Origin: Aptenodytes patagonicus
Lineage: Eukaryota > Chordata > Aves > Sphenisciformes > Spheniscidae
Direction: 5' to 3'
Length of the DNA stretch: 64,000 bases
Assembly (NCBI RefSeq): GCF_965638725.1
Contig: NC_134975.1
Coordinates: forward strand, 1,872,179-1,936,178
Shown here: piece after piece, positions 25,840-34,166 of the stretch
Layout: each line of letters begins with the position of its first letter
How positions within the stretch are numbered: the stretch's first letter is position 1
Position numbers and translations under genes: made by a program
Notes under the pieces: generated by a model
Databases searched by the model: none
Told to the model about the DNA's origin: nothing
The model's input: only the letters and a program-made list of their open reading frames with translations

Positions 25840-26470
25840 GTAACAGTGTGCAGGGACCTCCCCCTGCAACGGGTGTGGGTGTGCAAGGGCCCCCGTGCAC
25901 CGGGCACGGGTACACAAGGACCCCCATGTAACAGGCATGGATGTGCAGGGACCCCCGTGCAACAGGGGGCTGGTGGTGTGCACGCAGGTAGTGTGCAACA
26001 GGGTGCTGGTGTGCAGGGACCAGCGCACAACACCTTTACGGTGTGCAGGAACGCCTGTGCAACGGGGAGCGGGTGTGCAGGAACGCCTGTGCAACAGGGA
26101 GTGGGTGTGCAAGGACTCCTGTGCCCCAGGTGTGCAGGGACCGGCGTGCAATGAGGCTGCTGGTGCACAGCGAGGTGCTGGGATCACTGTCCAACGCAGC
26201 GCTGGCGTGCAGGGAAGTGTGCGAGGGGGTGTGTGCCACACGGTGTGCAAGGGGGTGCCTGCGGATCAGCGTGCAGCGAGGTGCTGGGACACGGCTCTGT
26301 GTAGAGCGGGATGGCCACGTGTTGGTGCAACAGAAACCCCGGTGGATGCAGAAACTCCCCCCGTGCACCAGGGACGACTGTGCAGCAGGAACCCTGGTGT
26401 GCACAGAAACCCCCGTGCACCAGGGACAATTGTGCAAGCCTGGCTCTGCACACCGCTGCTCAGGACAACG
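25840..26470. repeat. Minisatellite, left arm of an inverted pair
   Basis: Degenerate tandem units of roughly 25-30 bases with the core TGTGCAGGGACCCCCGTGCA. The array at 30190-30655 has the reverse-complement core TGCACGGGGGTCCCTGCACA. Each array sits on the upstream side of a copy of the ESPL1 promoter core, so the two are arms of one inverted duplication. The coding-looking frames through it come from the repeat. Confidence 0.88.
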
Positions 26471-26618
26471 AGGTTCCAGCGTGAAACTTGCACGCACGCA
26501 GACCCCCATGCCGGGCAGGGGGCAGATCTGGAGCAGGTTCCCCCCAAAAAAATGTGTGGAGGGGGACAGGGATCTGCAGAAACACCTTTTATTTTGTTTT
26601 CTTTTTTTAAAAGAGGGA

Positions 26619-27740
26619 CTACACCTCCCTGCGTGCTTCCGCCCCCCCCACCGCCACGGAGGCAGTGGGGATGAGGATGTTTTGGGGGTCACCAGCCACC
26701 CAGGGGGGCAGCTCACCCCGTAGCAGCGGGTCAGGGTGTTCCCACGTCCCCTCTGCGGTCCCTCGGGGGGGTGACACCCGTCGCGGGACCCCGTCACAGC
26801 TCGGGCACGGCGTCGGCAGCGTCGTCCTGTCCCAGCGGCGCGGGCAGGCGGAGGCGTCGTGGCGACTGAGGGCGAAGAGGCGGCCGACGGCCAGCAGCGC
26901 CAGCAGTGCGATGGCTGCGCAGACACCGAACGTGCTCCTGGTGCCCATCTGACGGTCACTGTCGTGGAGAACCAGTAAACCCAGACAGGCCAGTAAGTTC
27001 AGGGGGAGGCGAAACCAGTTCATCACCCCCAGGCGATCCCTCTCCGGCACCACTTTCCATCGGAGGAAACCCATGGCCGGGAAGTAAAGCCCGCAGGAGA
27101 GTTCGATGAGGAGGAAGGCGAGGAAGGACTCGGCGGGGCTCTCCTGGCTGGGGTTGGTGGAGAAGGTGAGCATGAAGAGGGAGAAGAAGACCAGGAGGAC
27201 AGCGAGGGAGAGGAGGTGGACGGGCTGGAGGTGGTACCTCCTGGAGATGGTCAGGCGGTAGAGTGAGGAGCCCAGCATGCTGGCGGCCATGAAGCCACAG
27301 AAGACGATGCCCAAGGGAGCGCCCTGGGGATCCAAGATGGGGGTCCAGAGGAAGACGAAGATGTAGGTGACGCTTTCAAACAGAGCCTGGATGGTGCCCA
27401 GGAGAAGGACGGGCCGGTCGGAGAGGAGGCACTTCAAACCGTCGCCGCAGGTTTTGGAGAAAGCTCGTTTCTTTCCGTAGTTTTCATCCCAATTTTTCAC
27501 GGCAAAGACCCCCGACAGCACCAGGAGGGGGATGGAGACCATGAACGGGGCCACCGGGCCCAACCCCAACACCTCGGTGAAGAAATTGGCTGCTCCCCAG
27601 CCCCCACGGCGATGATGTTGGTCCAAAAAGCCGCTCGGGAAAAGGTGACGTCGATCCACTCGGTTGGAAAATCGTACCGCTCCACGTGCCCGTGGACGTA
27701 CCACACCTCGAAGGCAGAGAAGAGCAATGCTGCGGACAAA
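26619..27740 (-). pseudogene. MFSD5: MFSD5 (molybdate-anion transporter), 5'-truncated and frameshifted
   Basis: Major facilitator family protein, normally about 450 residues from one coding exon. Homology starts abruptly near 27738 at GLSAALLFSAFEVWYVHGHV, so roughly the first 140 residues, several membrane helices, are missing. The first 140 bases are in one frame (ERYDFPTEWIDVTFSRAAFW), the rest in another (EVLGLGPVAPFMVSIPLL), with a one-base loss near 27597 in a G-rich stretch. The remainder is well conserved: KCLLSDRPVLLLGTIQALFE, GSSLYRLTISRRYHLQPVHL, LLIELSCGLYFPAMGFLRWK. After the family's usual end near RHDA the frame runs on for about 65 unrelated residues to 26619. It is either a partial duplicate or an assembly-damaged gene. 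In human, MFSD5 is next to ESPL1, and ESPL1 pieces flank it here too. Confidence 0.9.
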
Positions 27741-28548
27741 CCCCTGGTTGATTATTGCTGGTACCGCGGGGACACGCGGACACGGGGACACACAGACACG
27801 GGGACAGCCGGCAACACCAGCCTGCCCCACACCGCCGCCCCCCCGGCCCCCCGCAACCGCCACAGCACGGCGCAGGCACAACTGCCCACCTCGGCCGCCG
27901 ACGGTCACGCACCCCCCCCACGCACAACCACCCCACGCAGCCCCCCCCACGCACACCCTGCGTGGAGAACCCTCCCCGCCCCATACCCCACCCTGTGCAT
28001 GGGGGGGGTGTTGGGGGGGGTCGTTATATTGGGGGGCTTGGCCGCGGTCCCTGAGCCCCCCCCCGGCTTCACCCCCTAACAAAGGGCCGGGCCGCAGCGG
28101 GGTGGGGTGGGGGAGGGGGACAGGATCTGCGGCAATACCCCCCCTCCCCCCCCCCCGGTGCTGCCCTCAGGCCCGATCGTGGCCCCCCCGGGGGTCAGGG
28201 CGTCCCGCTCGTTGTAAACAACCCCCCCGCCCCCCCAGCACTGGGCCAGACTGGGGGAAACTGGGAGTGCCGGGAACCTCAGAAAAGGAATGGGGGGGGG
28301 GTAAGGGAGGGGCATGCGGGGGGGCAGGGGAAACGCCCCGGGGGGGGGGGGTGCTGGGCCCATTTGGGCACCGGCCACACCCAGGGCGATTCCCCCCCCT
28401 CCTCCCCAAACAGGCTCTGCCCCCCCCAAGCTGACTGTCACCCCCGCCCAGGCCAGTTACCCCCCAACCTGGCTATCCCCCCACCTCCGGCCGTGCCCCC
28501 ATCCCCCCCCCCGAGGCTGGGGGGTCCCTGTGCCCCCCCCGCACTCAC
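27741..28548. other. GC-rich spacer between MFSD5 and KIF5A pieces
   Basis: Starts with a short CACGGGGACA repeat (GGACACGCGGACACGGGGACACACAGACACGG at about 27770-27805, read in parts). It then consists mostly of C and G runs (28007-28020, 28141-28160, 28337-28350). No exon of either neighbour is recognisable, although this is where KIF5A exon 2 or the missing MFSD5 5' end would be expected. Confidence 0.5.
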
Positions 28549-28677
28549 CCCCACCACCACGCTGTCGTCGCCCTGGAAGACGGGCAGGAACTTGTCCCCC
28601 CGCAGGATCTCCGCCTGGTTGAGGGGCCGGAACCGGCACAGGACCTTGATGCTGCACTCGGTGCTGGGCTCGGCCAT
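28549..28677 (-). CDS. KIF5A: KIF5A first coding exon, orphan
   Basis: Start of the kinesin-1 heavy chain motor domain. 129 bases encode 43 residues, [20 protein letters not shown] followed by [18 protein letters not shown] and SVVVG, ending at a GTGAGT donor (28543-28548). [11 protein letters not shown] is the first motor-domain strand. ILRGDKF and QGDDSVV fit KIF5A better than KIF5B or KIF5C. The other two dozen or more exons should follow at lower coordinates, but MFSD5 lies there, so this is an isolated exon. It is either a duplicated fragment or evidence of a scaffold join. Confidence 0.85.
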
Positions 28678-28739
28678 GGCGGGGGGGGGACCCGGGGGGG
28701 GCGTCGAGAAGAGTTTGGGGGGGCCGGAGGCTGGGGGGG

Positions 28740-29035
28740 GGGCTCAAGGGTGCTGCTGGTACCCAAGGGTGTGGGATGTCACCCGGGGATGCGGGTGGTA
28801 CCCGGGGGTGCTGGTTACAGCCTGAGGGCCAAGTGGTACCCGGGGATGCGGGACGCTGCTCAGGGATGCTGGGCGGTGCTCAGGGATGCAGGATGCTGCC
28901 CGGGGATGCGGGTGGTACCCGGGGATGCGGGATGCTGCTCAGGGATGCTGGGCGGTGCTCAGGGATGCAGGATGCTGCCCGGGGATGCGGGTGGTACCCA
29001 GGGATGCGGGATGCTGCCTGGGGATGCAGGAGGGA
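28740..29035. repeat. Minisatellite upstream of the KIF5A exon
   Basis: Tandem units of about 30 bases, grouped in higher-order sets, with the core GGGGATGCGGGTGGTACCC alternating with CAGGGATGCTGGGCGGTGCT. Two larger blocks (about 28840-28905 and 28917-28985) are nearly identical. Confidence 0.85.
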
Positions 29036-30190
29036 GGGCGGCGCCGGGCGGGGGATGCTCCGCAGCGCTCCTGCTGCCCCCTGCTCCAGTGACCGCGCTG
29101 CTGTCGCCGCTGCAGCCCCGGTACCGGGTGATGGGGGGGGGGGAGGGAAGCCGCCCCCCGCCCCCCCCCGCACGCACACGCCCCCCCCCCCCACGTTAAG
29201 GTGGAGCTGCCCGCGGCTCTTAAGGTGGACGGAGGCCGGGGGGGGAACGGACACGCCCGGCCCTGGGAACCGTCCCCCCAAACTGCTGATTCATGGCGGG
29301 GGGAGCAGGACCCTGTCCGGGGGCGGGGGGGGGGTGTCGGCGCGGGGCCAGCCCCCCCTCCCCCCCCGCGTCAGCTCCCCTCCCCCCCGCGGGAAGCCAG
29401 CACTCCTGGCTCACGGCCCCCCTCCGGCGCTGAGGCCGGGCACACTCGTGTCCTTGGTGGCCCTGCCCAGGCCCGGGGGTCCAGGCGGGGGCAGGGACGC
29501 GCAGTCAGGGGGCACCGCCCCCCCCGTGGCCCCCAAAAACACGCAGGGGTGCCTGCACGGAGCTCACCCCGGGGGCACGCCCACGGGCGGCAGTGGGCAG
29601 CCCCCCCGTGTGCCCCAGCCCGCCTGCACCCCTCCGTGGGTACCCACCCGTGAGCACCCCGCTATGCACCCACCCGTGCATCCCCCGTGTGGACCCCCGC
29701 GAAACCCAGCCCGTGTGCCCCCTCTCCTGTGCCCCCCCCGTGTGCCCTCCCGTGTCTCCCTCCGTGTCACCCTCGTGCCCACCCGCGCGGTCCCCCGCGT
29801 GCACCCTCCCGCGTGCCCCCTCTCCTGTGCCCCCACCCGTGTGTGCCCACCCATGTGCCCCCGTCTGTACCCCCCCGGGTCTCCCCCCGGTCTCCCACTC
29901 GTGCTCCCTCCCCCTCTCCCCCGGCCCACCCCGCGCAGGCCCCGCCCCCGCGCACTCCGTTTCCCGCTCTCCCCGGCCCTGCCGGGGTCCCGTTACCGAC
30001 CCCCCCCCGTTACCAACCCAACCGGGCCTTAACGGCGGCGGCAGCGGAGCAGCGTGAGTCTGAGGGGCCGCGGACACGGGGGGGCCGAGGAGTGGGGCTG
30101 TGGGCCCCGAGGGGGGAGGGGGAGTGGGGCTGGGGGGGGCTGAGGACACGGAGGGGGCGGGCAATGGGGCCTGGGGGGGTGGGGGGATCA
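29036..30190. other. C-rich low-complexity DNA with a duplicated donor region
   Basis: Homopolymer and short-repeat DNA. 29640-29900 is built of CCCGTGTGCCCCC units. The sequence around 30051-30100 (GTGAGTCTGAGGGGCCGCGG and on) recurs at 30819-30870 directly after the presumed ESPL1 exon 1, so a first-exon/donor region was locally duplicated in direct orientation. No coding exon is recognised; the long open frames here are composition effects. Confidence 0.55.
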
Positions 30191-30655
30191 GCACTGGCCC
30201 CCCCACTGCACGGGGGTCTCCACACGCCGACCCCCCATCGCACGAGGGTCCCCGTGCACTCTCCCACCATTGCACGGGGGTCCTGCACAATCACCATCAT
30301 TGCACGGGGTCCTTGTACACTGACCCCCCCATTGCACGGGGGTCCCTGCACGGCCACCACCATTGCACGGGGGGTCCTTGCACACCAACACCCCATTGCA
30401 CGAGGGTCCCTCACAACCAGCAGCATGGCACGGCAGTCCTGCACAATCACCACCGTTGCACGAGGGTCCCTGCACACCATCCCCCGTTGCACAGGGGCCT
30501 TGCACACCGGCTCCCATTACACAACGGTGCCCGTGCACCCGCCCCTCCTCACACAGGGGTCCCTGCACAATCGCCACCATTGCATGGGGGTCCTTGCACA
30601 CCAACCCCCCCATTGCACGGGGTCCTTGCACACCGACTCCATTGCATGGACGGCC
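30190..30655. repeat. Minisatellite, right arm of the inverted pair
   Basis: Tandem units of about 20-40 bases with the core CATTGCACGGGGGTCCCTGC, the reverse complement of the 25.84-26.47 kb array. It ends just before the ESPL1-type promoter. Confidence 0.88.
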
Positions 30656-30677
30656 ACCCCCGTCGCAGGAGGCGCCG

Positions 30678-30818
30678 TGCGCATGCGCGCCCCCGGGGCG
30701 GGGACTACAACTCCCGGCCTGCCCCGCGCGGGCAGCCCGGTGGAGCCGCGCGCTGATCGGCTGCGGAGGATATTTGAACGGGGCGCGCGGCGGGGCCTGC
30801 ACCCACCGGCGGCGGCGC
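30678..30818 (+). promoter_or_regulatory. ESPL1: ESPL1-type promoter and non-coding exon 1
   Basis: A compact housekeeping/cell-cycle promoter. TGCGCATGCGCG (NRF1 palindrome) is at 30678-30689, ACTACAACTCCCGGCCTGCC (ZNF143-type) at 30703-30722, and GCTGCGGAGGATATTTGAAC with a CHR TTTGAA at 30774-30779. A CpG-rich leader then ends at a GTGAGT donor at 30819. This order fits a gene expressed in G2/M, as separase is. Site identities are by consensus only. Confidence 0.65.
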
Positions 30819-31258
30819 GTGAGTCTGAGGGGCCGCGGACACGGGGGGCCGCGGAGCGGGGCTGGGGGGGCCGAGGAGTACGGCTGGGGTGGGGGGGACC
30901 TGCAGGTCCCGGGGAGGGCGACTGGGGGGGGTGCTCCAGGCCGCGGCGGGGCTGTGAGCATCTGGGGAGTGGGGCTGGGGGGGGCTTGTGTGCCCTAGGG
31001 GGGCCGAGGAGTGGGGCTGGGGTGTGTGTGTGTCTGTGTGGCCTTAGGGGGGCCGAGGAGTGGGGCTGGGGGCTCCCAGGGGGCTGGAGAATGGTGTGGT
31101 GGGGGGCAGCGAGCATTAGGGGGCCTGGAGAATGGGGCTGGGAGTTTCCTGCAAGCACTGAGGGGCTGCAAGTGTTGGGGGGGGCTGTGAGCCCTGAGGG
31201 GGGCTGTGAGCTGTGGGGGTCCCCCACCTTTCCCTGCCCGCCCCAGCCCGCCCCCAAG

Positions 31259-32838
31259 TCACCAGCCTGGTGTCACATGTGAAGCACCTCAAAGGAGCTG
31301 ATTTTGCTGCCCGGATGGACAGCTGGGAGGACATAGAGGAGCTGCTCACCGAGCTAAGGGTGAGCGGGGGACCGGGGGGCTCCGCTGCCAGCACCGCAGG
31401 GTGGGAACCCTCCCCCAGAGGGCCCTGGGCTGGGTGCCGTGGCTCTGACACCCTCCCCTCCCCAGGAACGCCTCTGCTGCTGTCCTGGAGCCGCCTCCGA
31501 CTCCAGCCAAGCCTCCCGGCTGCGGAAAAGCCAGGTCTGCGACAGAGTCCTGCGGATCTGCGTCGAGCGGATGGCCGAGCCCGGGGGCTGCCCGGCACAT
31601 GCCACCAGCCTGGTGGCCGTGGCCGAGGAGGCGTGCCAGGGCTACCTGACTGCTGTGTCACAGCCTGCTCCCCTCTACCTGGAGAAGATCCTCTACCACC
31701 GGTGGAGGAACGCGGCCGGCCGGGGAAGCGGCGATGCCTGCTGGAGGGTGGCCGACCTCCTCCGTGCCCGGCTGCTGACTTACCGCCCCGGCCGGGCGCC
31801 CTCCAAGGACTTCATGGACATTGCCTACAGCAGCTTCAGCGTGCTCTGGAGAGGGGCGGACGTCCTGGCCAAGCCTGACCGGCCGCAGGAGGAGGGTAGA
31901 GCCGTCCTCTCAGTCCATCTGCGAGCCCTGCGCTTCCTCCTGCTGCTGGAGGAGGATGGGGCGGCCTTGCTGCCACTGCACCCCCCTTCTTCACCTCCCA
32001 GACGGCACAGCAGTCAGCTGCCACCTTGTACGAAGCCCAGCGGGTGCCGTCCTCGGCTTTCCTCAGCTGACAGCTCGGGTACTGCTTGCTCGCGGCTCTG
32101 CGAAAGGAGGCAACGGAGCCGCCCACCCTCCAGCAATCCCTCCGCTTCTTCGAGCTCACCTGGAGCAGTGCCGGCATCTCTGCAAGAGCGGTGGGTACAG
32201 TGAGGCCGAGGAGGCAGTAAAGGACGTGAGGGGCTTCTTGGGGGCCACCGGCAGCTCCGCAAAGTCTTTCGGTGACCCCCTGTCCCTCCTGGAGGCCGGG
32301 GTTCAGCTGAGCCAGGTGCTGGCCAAGAGTGCTTGCCCCGCGGGGCTGCCCTTATCCCAGGCCTTGGAGCGCTTCCTCAGGTGCTGGCTGAGAGCTGCCA
32401 GTTCATCGTCTCCTCCCTCGGCGAGTACGCGAAGAGGAGCAAGCAGCAGCCCTTTGGCCGGGAGGATGTGCTCAGCCTCTGTGCCTTCACCGAGGGTCAC
32501 TGCTGTGTCCTCCACCAGCTGCTGGAGAGGGTAAGGCAGGGGCTGGGAGTGGGGCCACCACGTAGTGTGGTCGATCAGAGCCTCTGTGAGCAGCTGGAGG
32601 GTTCGTAACCCCGCTCCGGGCTCGATGTTCCCCTTAATCCATCAGCAGAGGGTCCCTCTCCGGTGTCCCCGTCAAGCAGCAGCGCCTGGTGCTGCCCGGG
32701 CCCCACGAATGCTGTTTTTCTCCTTCCCTCCCTTCTGCAGGTTCCTCCTGACAGTGTCGAACAGAAGCTCATGGTGAAGCAGCTGCTCTACTGTAGCATC
32801 GAGCTCTTTACCAGTGTCAGTGTGGCCTACGACCCCGA
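31259..32838 (+). pseudogene. ESPL1: ESPL1 (separase) N-terminal part, decayed and cut short
   Basis: Separase cleaves cohesin at anaphase; this piece covers only the N-terminal helical-repeat region. Exons: about 31259-31359, 31466-32530, 32741-32838. Matches: MDSWEDIEELLTELR (human KEAEELLPDLK), QPAPLYLEKILYHRWRNAAG (PPLYLERILFVLLRNAA), FSVLWRGADVL, LEQCRHLCKSGGYSEAEEAV and ESCQFIVSSLGEYAKRSK. The codon aligned with human Met1 is GTG (31279-31281). The big exon changes frame at about 31983, at about 32150 and at about 32380, and one frame closes at a TGA near 32068. The last exon is conserved to SVAYD and then joins, at about 32838, a duplicated segment of the neighbouring SUN locus. The rest of ESPL1, including the protease domain, is absent. 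Separase is essential, so a working copy should exist elsewhere. Homopolymer errors could explain some frame changes but not the truncation. Confidence 0.9.
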
Positions 32839-33492
32839 GCCCCCCGGGAAACTCACCTCAGCCAAGAAGTGATCTTATGCCTCCTTGAAGCCCGCTGCTC
32901 CTCCTACAGGCCAAGGCACAGCAGGGACATGTGTTGGGCTGTGCGAGGTGGCTGAGGTTTGGGGGCTCAGACCCCCTCCCTCGTCCCTGCTGAGATCAGT
33001 GCCCCCATGTCCCCCGGGCACAGTGCAGACTCTTCCCTCCCCAAGGCCCACAGCGGGGTTGTCTGTCCTACCAGCCGCACAGCCACCATCTCCTGCGGCA
33101 GCGACTCATCGGTCTCCTCTGCCTGCACCGTCTTCCCCCTGCTACGGACACTGTGGGCTTCTGGGCTGTGAGAAGAGACCTCGGCCGGCATGGCAATCCC
33201 CCAGGGGGCCAACAGGGAGCCAGGGTGCTGCCCAGCCTCTGCTGGGGCTGGCACCAGGCACCCCTGGCACCCCAGCACTGCACAGACCCACCCCCCGCCC
33301 CTGTCCTGCCCCAGGCCTGGGGGGCATGGAGGAGAGCCTGGGAGCTGCTCAGAGTTGTGCAGAGCTGCTTCCAGGAGTCCCGAGTTGCTCAGAGATGTGT
33401 TGAGCCGCATAGGAGAAGACAAAGGGCTCTCCCGAGCAGGCTGGAGGAGCGGACAGGAGCCAGAAAGATGTCTGCAAGTGGCAGAGGTCTGC
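32838..33492. repeat. Segment X, copy A
   Basis: Direct duplicate of 37779-38433, near-identical by eye with scattered substitutions. It starts at CCCCCCGGGAAACTCACCTC, replacing the end of the ESPL1 exon, and ends near GGCAGAGGTCTGC. On minus it contains a 47-base exon (32857-32903) encoding EEQRASRRHKITSWL, a copy of the SUN-gene exon at 37797-37843. Confidence 0.9.
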
Positions 33493-33497
33493 TCGAA

Positions 33498-33830
33498 GCT
33501 GCGAGGAACAGAAGTCGTCTCCTGGGGGACAGGAGAGGGGTCAGGCAGAGCAGGGGGCAAATTTCTCAGCTATTTCCAACCACCCTCTTCGAGTACCACT
33601 GTGGGAGCTTGCACTGTGCTGGGCAAAACACCCCCCACTCCGGACTGGGGTGAGGGGCCTGGGCATCTCTCTTGGCTCTGCTGTACATCTCCCTGGTGGA
33701 CCCCAAAATGCCCCCCTGCCCACCCCGCAGTGCAGGGAAAAAAAATCCTGAAACATCACATCCTGGAGAAGTCCGAAGCTGCCTAATGCCCTCGGACCAC
33801 TGGCACGGGCATCCCACTGCCTATGGAGAG
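33498..33830. repeat. Segment Y, copy A
   Basis: Direct duplicate of 37430-37765. It follows X here, whereas in the other copy it precedes X. It includes the reverse of the acceptor tract CTGTCCCCCAG and the start of the membrane-anchor exon of the SUN locus, cut after about 20 bases. From 33831 to 34153 there is unique sequence in which I see nothing. Confidence 0.88.
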
Positions 33831-34153
33831 AGGGCACAGGGCCTTGCAGACAGGCCTGCTTCACTCCTCTTCTCTGCCAGCAGGAGAGCTTTCCCGGGGC
33901 TGTGATTCTGCTCTCCCAGTGACACTGGAGCTTTGGTGAGCGACCCTGGGCTGCGCAAGCTGGAGCTGGACCAGCGGGGGCTTCTCCTTCAAGCCCCATT
34001 CCCCTGCCCTGTCCCTTGCAGCCCGGACCACGAGCATCCTTCTCCTGAGGGAGAAAGCTCCCTTCCCCACTAGCGGCGCAAGCTGTTGGAAGCTCCCTGG
34101 AAGAACATTTGCAAGGAACATACACAAGTCGAGCTGCCACACATCATCTTTGC

Positions 34154-34159
34154 TTTATT
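34154..34159 (-). terminator. Poly(A) signal of the SUN-domain gene
   Basis: AATAAA on minus, eight bases past the stop codon, inside AATAATAAAGC. This gives a very short 3' UTR. Confidence 0.6.
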
Positions 34160-34166
34160 ATTCTTC

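Noticed and set aside
26036-26959. A roughly 300-codon minus frame over the 26 kb minisatellite
   Set aside because: It is repeat translation (CTGVPAH-like units) that overlaps the 3' end of the MFSD5 piece.
28776-31282. Two very long plus-strand open frames (418 and 531 codons) at 28776-30032 and 29687-31282
   Set aside because: They run through minisatellites and C homopolymers, encode Pro/His/Arg low-complexity sequence, have no domain and overlap the KIF5A/ESPL1 neighbourhood in several frames. This is GC-rich stop-codon scarcity.
32838-32872. C-terminus PPGKLTSAKK of the ESPL1 frame as a natural protein end
   Set aside because: These codons are the antisense of a SUN-locus exon and intron (segment X), so the end is a junction artefact.
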